Translations under genes and position numbers: made by a program
NCBI GenBank assembly: GCA_025330725.1
Contig: JAIWND010000002.1
Location: forward strand, 868,001 to 932,000
Length of the DNA stretch: 64,000 bases
From: Chlamydoabsidia padenii
Lineage: Eukaryota > Mucoromycota > Mucoromycetes > Mucorales > Cunninghamellaceae
Direction of reading: 5' to 3'
Part shown: positions 33,643 through 43,086 of the stretch, in pieces
How the letters are laid out: each line of letters begins with the position of its first letter
How positions within the stretch are numbered: the stretch's first letter is position 1
Notes under the pieces: model-generated
Database searches by the model: none
The model's input: the letters and a program-made list of their open reading frames with translations, nothing else
What the model was told of the DNA's origin: nothing

Positions 33643-34371
33643 CGAGGAGAGAGTGTGGGAAAGGAGAGGAAAAAAAAAAAAAAAGGAAATCAGGAGGAAG
33701 GGGGTTTGATTAAAACCCCGCATGGGGTTGTCCCTGCATCATAGGAAATTAAGTGTATCAGGGTGTCATGATGACAGTTTAAAGGAACTTCAGTATAATA
33801 ACAAATAGTTGTTGGAAAATTTTTATACAGCTTTCACAAAGTCATCATATATATATATATATATATAACGGATGAGCTTCTCCATTTCTCAATCACAACG
33901 TTTTCTCTGGGTATCCAACCCAATTATGCACCTCCATTTGATTATCCACGATACAGTGCTGCATCGTTTATATTTTTCCATACATCATATCAAGACTTAC
34001 ACAATCAGCGATTTCTTTTCCTTAAATCGCTCATTTGTGTAACACCCTGATGCATGAAATCGGATCTTCAATTGTAGATCCTGCACAAAGTAGGGCGCCA
34101 TAGGCCATTATTGAGAAGAGCAGCTCTTTATATGCACACCCTAGTATATTTATTCGATCGCGAATGCACTTGAACTAGCTCTCACTAACAAACGTAACGA
34201 TTATGGTACATAGTTACGAATGTAGAGGTGCAGTCGAGGTTTGCTTCTTGCAAAGTGGGGATACAGATAAGAGATATTCCCACGGCGGACTTGAATGGGC
34301 ATGATCATTGATATAAAAGAACAAGTTATTGCAAAACGAAATGAAAAAAAAAAAAAAAATAGCGACTAAAC
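33643..34371. other. intergenic region between carrier paralogue and decayed secreted gene
   Basis: 729 bp. Includes a (TA)n run near 33848-33866, GTTTGATTAAAACCCCGCATGG near 33706, and the TATAAAAG box at 34312-34319 that once served the gene at 34372. The part from about 34240 onward is duplicated near 35910-36041 upstream of the second decayed copy. No gene seen. Confidence 0.5.
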
Positions 34372-34587
34372 ATGGCAAACTCGATTATCTTTACTATCTG
34401 GTTGGTTCTTTCGGTGATCATTGCACAAGGTAGCAATCCTTATGCTCTTCCTCCCAATTATGGCAATGCTTCTCCTCAGTATGGAAGTAGTAGTGATGCT
34501 CAATATATAGGCCAACTTTGCTCATCAGCACATATGTGTGGCACGGGAATGCTAGTCTGTATTCAAGGCAAATGCGGTTACCGATAA
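34372..34587 (+). pseudogene. truncated small secreted cysteine-containing protein
   Basis: A 71-aa ORF with a signal peptide (MANSIIFTIWLVLSVIIAQG), an Asn/Pro/Tyr/Ser-rich segment and four cysteines near the end. A TATAAAAG box at 34312 and an A-rich leader precede it. After its TAA stop, sequence to about 34680 still resembles the second half of the copy at 36042 (for example CTATACCAGTGGAAAAGGCTG), but in a disrupted frame. The ORF is thus most likely the front half of a longer cysteine-rich gene that has been broken; expression as a shortened protein is still possible. Confidence 0.6.
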
Positions 34588-35185
34588 GCGGGTCGTGGTT
34601 GAGTGGCCAAAGATAATATCTATACCAGTGGAAAAGGCTGTTGTTCTCCTTCGGTCAATCCTGATATAAATAATCTTTAATGGTTTGAACTAATCGTATA
34701 AATCTTAAAAAATAAACATTCAACCCCCGCTTTTTTGATATCGTAAAGTGTGAATGAAAAGGAAACAAGGGGACTCTGTTAGTGAAATTTGAGCGGCGTT
34801 TCAATACATGCATGAATTCCAAGTCTGAGGTGACCAAAAGAAGAAAAGCGATGGTTCGATAACCATTGTTTTTTTGTACGTTTCAGCTCAGTCGCACCAT
34901 ATATAGGAAGACATTCCAGTGTTGACTAGTAATTCTAACTTTCAACCCTCTACAATTTTGGGATCAAATCTTCAGACGCAATATCATTTAGACCTACACA
35001 CATCGCAATTTTTTTTTAGTGATTCTACATCCTCAAGTATGGCTTTGTCGGATATGACCAAAAGTTTTTTTTGGAGGGGGAGGCTCGTTACCTACCTACA
35101 TTTTAAACGTCCCCCGCACTATTTTTAAGAGCTTTCCCCTCCCTCAAAAATCACGTAAAGTGAACTCCCGCCAGGCTTTAAAAGA

Positions 35186-35398
35186 ACAAACTTATATTGC
35201 AAACCCCGCTTACCCTCGCCTGGAATCTTAAGAGAGCTCTACTAGCTTAATGAACAAGTGATGCTAATGACAAAAGTGACCATGAGCATTCCTTAGCCTA
35301 TTTCCAACAAAGTTTACATAATGGCCAATATACCAAGTCCACTGTATGGAGCAGTATAACCTCAAGATTGTTTTACCCTGACTTTTTTTAAAAAAAAG
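35186..35398 (+). repeat. A-tailed short interspersed repeat, copy 3
   Basis: Closely similar to the next copy at 35410-35630 and to the reverse complement of 2678-2933: CCGCTTACCCTCGCC, GGAATCTTAAGAG, TGATGCTAATGACAAAAGTG, CATTCCTTAGCCTATTTCCAAC and TTGTTTTACCCTGAC in order. It ends in an AT-rich tail. Confidence 0.8.
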
Positions 35399-35409
35399 TT
35401 GTAGAATGA

Positions 35410-35630
35410 AAAATTGACACACAAGACAAAACTTATTTCAAAACCCGCTTACTCTCGCCTTGAATCTTAAGTGGACTCTACTAGCTTAATGAACAAGTGA
35501 TGCTAATGACAAAAGTGACCATGTGCATTCCTTAGCCTATTTCCAACAAAGTTTACACATTGGTCATTGTACCAAGTCCCTTGTAGGGAGCAGTATAGCC
35601 TCAAGATCGTTTTACCCTGACATTTCTAAA
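35410..35630 (+). repeat. A-tailed short interspersed repeat, copy 4
   Basis: Starts with AAATTGACACACAAGACAAAA, which also ends (reverse-complemented) the copy at 2678-2933, so both boundaries of the unit are seen. The 3' end CGTTTTACCCTGACATTTC is followed by an A-rich tail (AAATAAATAAAAAATAAAA). It follows copy 3 directly in tandem. Confidence 0.8.
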
Positions 35631-36041
35631 ATAAATAAAAAATAAAATGTTGAATGAGATTGTGTTTTGGGGCGATTCAGCGGTACTCATTTTCAAGCCT
35701 GGCCGGGGTTCAAATTGAGTGATTTCTGGGGGAAGGGAAGGCTCGTCCATTTTTCGAAAAAGTGAAATCCCGCCGCATTAATTTGAATTGAAATTCAAAT
35801 CCAACACACTGGAGACGAAGAAATCGATCTTTTATGATGAATAAATCATCATTTACGATGATCATACTGGTACGGCAGGAGATACCATATATAAAAGGGA
35901 GACAGTCTAGTTTTGCCTCTTGGGAAGTGGATGCAGAAAGAAGAGATCCCCGTGACGGACTTTGAATGGATACAATCATTAATATAAAAGGACAAAAGCA
36001 AAGGAAAGAACAAAAAAAAAAAAAAAAAAAAAAAGAGAAGC

Positions 36042-36527
36042 ATGGCAAACAAGATTATCTTTGATGTATGGTAGATTTTTTTTTTTTTGCTGATCATTAC
36101 ACAAGGTAGCAATCCTTACGGTCTTCCTTCTCCACAGCATGGTTCCATAGTTAATGATTTCCCTGTATTTGGGTCTGAAGAACCGACTGGCGGAGGAGTT
36201 TTCTGTGGTCGTGGATTACCTAACGGTAGACCATGATCATCGAGATGGCAATGTGGTGATAGAGCTCTATACTGTATTAAAGGCAAACGCTATTACAAGA
36301 AACCGGATCGTGATTGTTTGGCCGAAGGTGAAATCTATACTGGTGGGAAAAGCTGTTGTCCTCCTATGGCAAAACATAAAATCAATGCACCTTGCAAGAC
36401 AGATTGTTCAATCTGCTGCAAGACTGGTCACGACTGTACAACACTTAATGGTCCAAGTGTGCCAATGTGCTGCCCGAATCATAGGAGCGGGAAAGGTTCG
36501 TGTTACGCAAAAGGCACTACATGCTGA
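36042..36527 (+). pseudogene. decayed cysteine-rich secreted protein, second copy
   Basis: Related to the gene at 34372, including leader and signal-peptide region. The frame opened at ATG 36042 is stopped by TAG about ten codons in and again by TGA near 36230. Between and after the stops the same frame stays open to a TGA at 36525-36527 and is rich in cysteine: in the last third there are repeated CC and C-X2-C pairs (KSCCPP, CSICCKTGHDC, VPMCCPN). The two nonsense changes without frame loss suggest fairly recent inactivation. The cysteine density is that of small secreted proteins; no known family is assigned. Confidence 0.65.
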
Positions 36528-37059
36528 AGTAAATGGGTCAAATAGTTAAATAAAAGATACAAAAAAATAAATACAAAAGCTTGAAGAGCTGATATTATTT
36601 CATTGCAGGCATTCAAAGTTGAATCCCTGTCAAGGGATCAACGCATTTCAAACGCCGTCTTTTTTTTTGGAGCGAGGTCTGGGCATTTAACCCCGCACCA
36701 ATGATCTTCGTTTCATTAGGCCTTGAGAAATAAAGGGCATCCGTGCATTGGCATTTTCCGAATACAATGGCTCAATGAGAAACAAAAACAATCATTTTTT
36801 CAATCAAGATAGTTGTTTGACTTGCTTATTCATACAGAAGAAGGGGTACGGACAATGATTTCAACCGTGGGTAGCGGGATTTCAATTTCATGAGAGGTAC
36901 AAATTTACCTTAAACCGTTTTGATTGAATTTTTTACTTCTCTTTCGCTTCTTTCCTTCCTTTTTTTTAAATTATATATATATATCGGTATCATTCAACTT
37001 GAAGCAGATATTATATATCTATAACAATTGGTTGGACTCAACTTTACGTGGAAGACGCA
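36528..37059. other. intergenic region upstream of the ataxin-2 gene
   Basis: 532 bp. AATAAAAGATAC near 36550 is a possible polyadenylation signal of the decayed gene. CATTTCAAACGCCG (36646-36659) and TAGCGGGATTTCAATTTCA (36872-36890) are variants of the recurrent promoter element, the latter about 170 bp before ATG 37060. TATATATATATCGG near 36974 may act as TATA. No gene seen. Confidence 0.5.
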
Positions 37060-38935
37060 ATGAACAAGAACGATCTTATTGACACCAAGTCTGCACCACC
37101 TAAAAGGTAAGTGGGTCATTACAAAAGGAATGGAGCTGACATTGTCAAACTAATCTAAACATTCCTCTTTTTTACACAACCCGAAAACAAGCTAGAAAAA
37201 AACGACACGCGAAAAAGAATAACAGTAAAAGCAACAAGAACAACAAAAACAACAACAAAAAGACGGCTGACAAGCCGGAGTCTCAATCATCCAACAATAA
37301 CAAAGAAACAGTTTATGCAACCACCACCACTTCTATCACTGCGACTACATCTCACCTGGAACAACATAAACAACCTGAAATAATCAACCGTCCAAATCAC
37401 TTTATCATGCTTGTCGTCTCCTCTTTAGTGGTAAATTTAACAAAAAAAGAAGCCATGCTACAGTCTAATCACATACTGTTTTGCTTTGTTTTCAAAATAG
37501 GGAAACCGTGTTCAGATGACGGTTAAGAAGGGTACTTGGTTCCAAGGTGTATTGGACTCTGCCCCCACTGGACCAAGCTGGAAACTCATTTTGAAAAATG
37601 CTCAAGTACAAAATGATGCACATGTCAAGAATTATTTGACTATTGCTGGTAATGACGTTGTTGAAGTATTGAATCTAAATAAAGGTAAGTAAACAATTAA
37701 AAACAACTGACGTTGACACTAATAATGCTTTTTTTATTTTTATTTTTATTTTTATTTTTTTTTAGTTGTGGATCAAGACATCGATGTGGAATATTGGGAT
37801 CAGTTTACCAAAAACGAAAGACTGTTTGGAATCAAAACGGATTATAACGAAGAAATCTATACAACACCACTTAATCGATCTGTTCCTGGATTTGCTGAAC
37901 GTGAAAGACAAGCGACATTGATTGCTAATGAAATCAAAAAGGTAAAGTACAAATGATACACACAAACTAGTGATACTAATTATCTGTATTAAGTCGTCTC
38001 GGGAACGTCAAGAAAAAATGAACCATGCCTCTTCATCATCATCCGCTGTAACTCCTAAAACCACCAACAAGAAGAAGAGCCCACGCCGGAAAAAATCATT
38101 TATCGCAACAATCAAAATCCAGTAACTAGACCATCAACAATCTTTAAATTTAATATCAACGCTCCGGAACTCGTACCAATGTCTCTTCCAACCAAATCCA
38201 CCGTAAGTCAAGTTAAAACCATATCCTGCTCATCACTTTTACTTATTTATTTTCATTTAAATAGAAATCATATCTTTGTTATTATAGGTCTGGTCCATCC
38301 ACCGACTCGACAACACCTATCAATTCGATGCCAAGCTCTCTTACATTTAGTCCTGTTGTCGATTCCTATTCAAGCACTCCGCCATTAATCTCTGCTCGAC
38401 CCACACCCTCAGACTCGACTTCAAGCGCACCTGATGAAACATTCACTTTTAACTTTGCTACAAAATTAACTTTGGCGGATCCTACTACTCAAACGGTGGA
38501 TTCGGCGATTCAAACTCCATCGATTGCCGATTTCTTCTCTCCACCAACCACTAAACCACATTATGTGAAACCCAATGCTACAGGTAAAAAGAGGGAGAAG
38601 GGGAGGAGGAGAACTGTACTCACGTGTTTTATAATGTAGATCCCAAATGGCCTTATGGAACTAAATCTTATCGACAACAATGTGTGGTAACTTCTGTATA
38701 TGATGACCGATATCCTTGTGTAACTATGATTCCTGCTGAATATTACCAAGTAAGTAATAACAAACAACAACAACAAAAAAGATCAAAACTGATCTAATTA
38801 CTTCTTTTCTATGAAGAGTATACACCGATGTATCCACCCTTTTATGCGCCATTGCATCCTCCATCTCCTCCATTTACATACCCGTCCTGTTACCCTGTCA
38901 TACAGCCCTATTCATTCATGCCAGTATTAGTTTGA
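37060..38935 (+). CDS. ataxin-2 family protein (Pbp1-like), with a one-base frameshift
   Basis: Eight exons (37060-37106, 37196-37430, 37501-37684, 37766-37941, 37994-38202, 38265-38583, 38640-38749, 38819-38935). Order: basic Lys/Asn-rich N-terminus, Lsm/ataxin-2 SM domain (FIMLVVSSLVGNRVQMTVKK onward), and LsmAD (FGIKTDYNEEIYTTPLN, FAERERQATLIANEI). Exon 5 then loses frame at an A6 run (38090-38095): read straight, it stops at 38123. In the -1 frame it continues with FKFNINAPELVPMS, which matches the PAM2 poly(A)-binding-protein motif (L-N-x-N-A-x-E-F-x-P), and all later exons splice in phase to a C-terminus rich in Pro/Tyr (YTPMYPPFYAPLHPP). Ataxin-2/Pbp1 regulates mRNA stability, stress granules and TORC1. 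Confidence 0.85.
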
Positions 38936-39589
38936 TATAAATAGTTATTACCTGTTTTATCCAATTTGTTTGATTCAATAAAAATATAAATTTACTTGAA
39001 TTGAATCACTATCACTCATGGCCCAAGATTAACGTATGTGTGACTAAAAAAGGATGCTCTTACTTATTAAAGGCTGTCGGGGAAAAGTGATTTATGTATG
39101 CGTCATGTTTATCACCACATTCCATAGTATGTTCTTTTTGTTTGATGATGAAATAGATGTAATGCTACTTTTACTGAACCCTGCCCTACTCTCTAAATAT
39201 TTAAATCCCGACATTCATGCGACATTGTCATCATGCATGTAAGTGTTCTTTTGAAGCCAACCCATCAGTGACAAAATCATAACGGCTGTCAAACATTGGG
39301 CTCTGCTTGGTTTGTGATGGGTGTCATCAAATCAGTACATATGGGATAGCCACGACCACACAAATGCATGGATTCTTTTTTTGGAGGTTCAATGTATCGA
39401 GCCTAAACCCTCAACTTTTACTTTTTATTCCTTAGGCATATAAAGTAATAGTACAGTAGGGAATAAGGTGTTTTGACTCTTTATAAAGTTGGGTGAGGGG
39501 GAAATGCCTAATTTTGATTGGCCGACACCTCCCTCCCAACTTTTTTTTTTTTAGTATTACTTGAAACAAAAATCCCGCCCCGTCTTTTT

Positions 39590-40300
39590 TCTTTCCTTTC
39601 TTTTTACTTCTGTATTGTTACCCTTACATCCACATTACACCACTTTATCTTGTTCAGTCGGATCGACGACTTGATAATGACGCACGCAACATCCTTGGTG
39701 GAGGTCAGGAAAATTGAAGGACGAATGGCTCGAACATCTTGTGTCCTACAACAAACCACAATTTGATCAAAACACATATCTGGTCCTTCAGAAACACTCA
39801 GTATCAAGACTATGGAACTAAATTACCACCTTCTTCAACCAAAAGACAACCTAGCGATTCAACAAAATCAACCTCCCTCTACTGCTTGTTGAAGGACTGG
39901 ATCGGATGTCTAACTACCACCAACGACGTTAGCGATAACCTAGAATTCTATGCCTACTGAAGACCAACAACAGTTTAATGAAGGATCTTGATGTCAACCA
40001 AGTTCATTTTGGCATCAACATCGATCGGTGCCAAGGCTGGTGGATGGCGCCAATCATACTCGCACGCTGGTGTGACGTACTCTCAGGAAAATAATGCTCT
40101 CAACCACTGAACAACAACAGCAACAGGGACAGCTCACGTTACTCCAGCAACAACAACACGATGGGGTTAAGCATCAAATGCAAATAATATTTCCTGGTAA
40201 AACGTTAATGCTAGAAAACAGGGTAAAAGAACTTCACCAGAGTTGTTTATATCACTACTTAGGAAGATCGACAGGCCGCGGGTAAAACTAGGATCGATAA
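39590..40300 (+). pseudogene. possible relic of a protein-coding gene
   Basis: After a TTTTCTTTCCTTTCTTTTTACTTC leader like those before real genes here, an ATG at 39677 opens a 28-codon frame that stops; partial frames then continue in other phases, with less AT-rich sequence than the flanks and poly-Gln-type codons near 40105-40160. No splice pattern that joins the frames was found. I cannot name the ancestor. It may also be an unusual non-coding transcript. Confidence 0.3.
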
Positions 40301-41116
40301 CAATAAACAGGAACAGGGATAATGTTATTATAACACTAGTCAAATCATCATTATGCTTATCTTTTTTATTTTTATAGATTGATATAGATCCTTGTCGTAA
40401 AGTAGGTACTTGTTAATCACTTTACATTTTAAAATATACAAAAGCAGCCTATCACCGATGTGGAAGGTCTGGATTCTTTTAAAAGAAGCACTGTTTGCAA
40501 AGGGGTCCGATTCTGGTAATGCATCTGGAATGGATTACCATTGTGTTGGTTTTGATCGCTATTAAACCTCTCCCTTAATGCAATAGCACTAGTAATAGTT
40601 TTGTTTTTTTAATTGAATAATAAAGCAATGATTGATATGATACTATACTTATTTTAGTTGGAACATACTATGTTTAAAGCCATTTCGATGTTTACTAGCA
40701 ATATTAGCTGTAAATGCTTCATAATTATGGTGTGGTATCCATAAAAAGGAACGTCGCATCGGATACAGTATGTCATTTGTGTATACTGTCGATGAATTTT
40801 AAATCCCCGCTTTTGGTTTTTACACAGAAACTACTATACATCTTTCGGTGCCTGCCGGTCTTCAAAACAAAAATGACCTCATATTTTTTTAAGTGTACTT
40901 TTTGATTGAAGTGCGGTTGACTACACATAAATCGGTACGTACCTCGGGTTCACATAGGTCTCCATAACAGGAGTGCCGTCATTTTCTCGAGAGTATTTTG
41001 TCAAGTCCCACTACATTTTTTGTTTGCCGACATCAACTAGTATTTCTGGAACGACTGATATAGGATGCCGACATGAATGACAGGTTTATATATATATTAA
41101 AGAGGGTAAGATTTAA

Positions 41117-41124
41117 TATAAAAG
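41117..41124 (+). promoter_or_regulatory. TATA box of secreted protein gene 1
   Basis: TATAAAAG inside AATATAAAAGGATGGG, 74 bp upstream of ATG 41191. The same word stands 76 bp upstream of the paralogue's ATG (42369-42376) and upstream of the decayed secreted genes (34312, 35983), but is not seen in front of most housekeeping genes here. Confidence 0.75.
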
Positions 41125-41190
41125 GATGGGTAAAGTGGACTATTTTCATTCCTGCACTTACACACACATTTTTATTTACACTCCGATATT

Positions 41191-41475
41191 ATGCGCTCTT
41201 TCTCTTTGGTTGTTTGCTTTTTTGGTTTCCTTGCTGCCGTCTCTGCTAAGGAAATGAAATATTGGGATATGGTTGATAAAGCGTGTCAATCGAATGACCA
41301 ATGTTTGGATGCATGCACAAAGTATGCTAGCGATCGTAGCGCCACCTTGAAAAAATACGCTTGTACGAAATGTTCAGGCTGGATTAAAAAATATTGTCAA
41401 TGTGCTGTTATTGGCAATGTCGATGATAATTATTACATGGATATTCAAACTGGTACAGGCGTTTGTAGAAGATAG
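41191..41475 (+). CDS. small secreted eight-cysteine protein, tandem copy 1
   Basis: A 94-aa intronless ORF. Residues 1-19 are a signal peptide (MRSFSLVVCFFGFLAAVSA). The mature part has eight cysteines spaced C-X5-C-X3-C-X15-C-X2-C-X7-C-X1-C-X20-C. The C-X3-C followed later by C-X-C is reminiscent of cysteine-stabilised alpha-beta folds, but the other spacings differ and I do not recognise the family. It ends in Arg-Arg. Its paralogue at 42445 keeps every cysteine. Role unknown: could be an antimicrobial, signalling or surface peptide. The strong TATA box suggests regulated, high expression. Confidence 0.85.
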   Translation: MRSFSLVVCFFGFLAAVSAKEMKYWDMVDKACQSNDQCLDACTKYASDRSATLKKYACTKCSGWIKKYCQCAVIGNVDDNYYMDIQTGTGVCRR

Positions 41476-42444
41476 ATCAAGTGTCTATTCAGTTAACATT
41501 TTCTCTCCCTTTTTCATAATAAATATGATAATGGGCTCTTTTTTTATAAAGAGCGGGATTTGAACATTTTGGTTGACCGAAATGGAATTGTTTTCCAGAA
41601 CTTGGCTTGACAAACTAATCATTGATCAATCGTTTATAAGATATTAGTTAAACTCATATGGGTATACATATATGTTTATATCACAAGAATTAAAGGGTCC
41701 CAGAATAGTCAAGGGTCATGCATGAATCGCGAGGTTTAAATATCCAAAGTAGAAGATCATCAGTCAACAAATGGGGACAACTTTTTTTTTTTTTGTATGA
41801 AGGGCACAAACATAATAAAAATGTATATAGCGTAACCATAAATGTATAAACATTATCCTGGAAAACTAAAAAAGTGTGAGTGTTTCGAACCCAAATGGAT
41901 CATAGTACTTACCGATTCGATTATATGCAGAACCCCGCCATTTATATTTCAAATTCCGCCATTGAGTGGAGGCGCAAAATACGTTTAGGTTGGGGACGGG
42001 ACTCAACCGAGTCGATATCGTCATATGATTTTCAAAACAGAAAGTAGAGTAATAAGGTGCGCCATATACAATTTTTACTTTGCATGTGGTCGACAATGGG
42101 ATGAAACATCTGGGTGTTGAGGCCTTCCTTTCAATTGATCTGACAGCACAACTATTTTTTCCCCCCAGAATCAACGTTAATAAAATTTTATAACGTTACG
42201 GTGCATCTACACTGTGATATACGCGCACCGCATCGGCCACAGTAGATGGGTGATGCACCAGAACAAAGGGGTGTCTCACAAATAATACTAACTGTTACAT
42301 GTTTCACCTTTCTCATCAATAAATACAGAAGTTTTATATATTCCAAGTGAGCGGGTGGTAACAATTAATATAAAAGGATGGGCAAAATAGCCCTTTCTTT
42401 TTATCCTGCATTGACACACAGGCTTTGATTTACACTCCGACATT
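41476..42444. other. intergenic part of the tandem secreted-gene array
   Basis: Holds the 3' flank of gene 1 (AATAAATATGATAATGG near 41519 as polyadenylation signal; GAGCGGGATTTGAAC at 41551-41565), AACCCCGCC and CAAATTCCGCC words near 41935-41960, and the promoter of gene 2. A minus ORF at 41866-42174 shows no family and is not supported. Confidence 0.5.
42369..42376 (+). promoter_or_regulatory. TATA box of secreted protein gene 2
   Basis: TATAAAAG inside AATATAAAAGGATGGG, 76 bp upstream of ATG 42445, conserved with the tandem paralogue. Confidence 0.75.
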
Positions 42445-42729
42445 ATGCGCTCTTTCTTTTTGGTTGCTTGTTTCTTTGGTTTCCTTGCTGCCGTCTCTGC
42501 TAAGGAAATGAATTATTGGGATATGACAAATACCAATTGTGATTCGAATGACGATTGTTTGGATGCATGCAAAAAGTTTGCTAGCGATCGTAGCGCCACC
42601 TTGAAAAAATACGGTTGTACGAAATGTTCAGGCTGGTTTAACCGTTACTGTCAATGTTATGTTACTGGCAATGTCAATGATGATTACTTCATGGACCTTC
42701 AAACTTCTAAAGGTTCCTGCAAAAGATAG
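42445..42729 (+). CDS. small secreted eight-cysteine protein, tandem copy 2
   Basis: A 94-aa intronless paralogue of the gene at 41191. The signal peptide and the core SDRSATLKKY, CTKCSGW are nearly unchanged, and all eight cysteines keep their spacing. Differences cluster between cysteines (for example QSNDQ versus DSNDD, WIKKY versus WFNRY, and the C-terminal loop), a pattern common in secreted peptides under diversifying change. It ends in Lys-Arg. Function unknown. Confidence 0.85.
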   Translation: MRSFFLVACFFGFLAAVSAKEMNYWDMTNTNCDSNDDCLDACKKFASDRSATLKKYGCTKCSGWFNRYCQCYVTGNVNDDYFMDLQTSKGSCKR

Positions 42730-43086
42730 ATTAAGTATATATTTAATTCACATTTTTTCCGTTTTTCAATACTGTAATAAATACGATGGGGGGTTTTTTT
42801 TTTGTATGAGCGGGATTTGAACATTTCAGTTGGCCAAATGGAATCGTTTCCCAGATTTTGGTTTGACAAACTAGTCATTGATCAATGGTTTAAAAGATAA
42901 TAGTTAAACCCATATATATATATATATATATATAGGTATTATACCACAAGAGATAAAGAGTCAAAAGAATAGGAGGACCCTGCATGAATCGTGGGGTTTA
43001 AATATCCAAATCAGGAGATAACCAGTCTATATTTTATTTTAAATTGGTTTATAACAACAAAGTATCGATTTATAACTACATATATA
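42730..43086. other. 3' flank of tandem gene 2 and of hexokinase
   Basis: 357 bp between convergent genes. Contains AATAAATACG near 42777, GAGCGGGATTTGAAC at 42808-42822 (duplicated with unit 1) and a (TA)n run. No gene seen. Confidence 0.5.

Larger units (their letters stand above)
34588..36041. other. repeat-bearing gap between the two decayed secreted genes
   Basis: Contains the 3' relic of the truncated gene (to about 34680), two tandem copies of the A-tailed repeat, a TTCAAAT/AAATCCCGCC motif near 35764, and from about 35910 the duplicated upstream region of the second decayed copy, with TATAAAAG at 35983-35990 and an A23 leader. No intact gene is seen. Confidence 0.55.
38936..41190. 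other. long intergenic region with a decayed coding relic
   Basis: 2.25 kb. AATAAAAATATAAA near 38978 is the likely ataxin-2 polyadenylation signal. TTTAAATCCCGACATT (39200-39215) and AAAAATCCCGCC (about 39568-39579) are versions of the recurrent element. From about 39590 to 40300 the base composition becomes coding-like (Gln-rich CAACAACAACAG words, ORFs 39677-39763, 39739-39960, 40094-40285), but the frames shift between short ORFs and no family is recognised. The TATAAAAG at 41117-41124 belongs to the secreted gene at 41191. Confidence 0.5.
41085..41780 (+). repeat. tandem duplicated segment carrying a secreted gene, unit 1
   Basis: This roughly 700-bp segment, including promoter, gene (41191-41475) and downstream region, recurs at about 42340-43030. 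Matching blocks outside the gene include AATATAAAAGGATGGG, TTTACACTCCGA, GAGCGGGATTTGAACATTT, TTGACAAACTA and TCATTGATCAAT, GCATGAATCG and GGTTTAAATATCCAAA. Confidence 0.85.
42340..43030 (+). repeat. tandem duplicated segment carrying a secreted gene, unit 2
   Basis: Second unit of the duplication described at 41085-41780. Both flanks and gene align, with point changes and a longer (TA)n run near 42913-42933. The two units are separated by about 560 bp of unrelated sequence. Confidence 0.85.

Noticed and set aside
34846..34875. B-box-like GGTTCGATAACC
   Set aside because: It is a short palindrome with no upstream A-box or acceptor stem pairing.
38122..38287. a 166-nt intron with GTAACT donor to bypass the ataxin-2 frameshift
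   Set aside because: It would restore frame but would remove the PAM2-like segment and ignore the strong GTAAGT donor at 38203 and acceptor at 38264, which fit the other exons.
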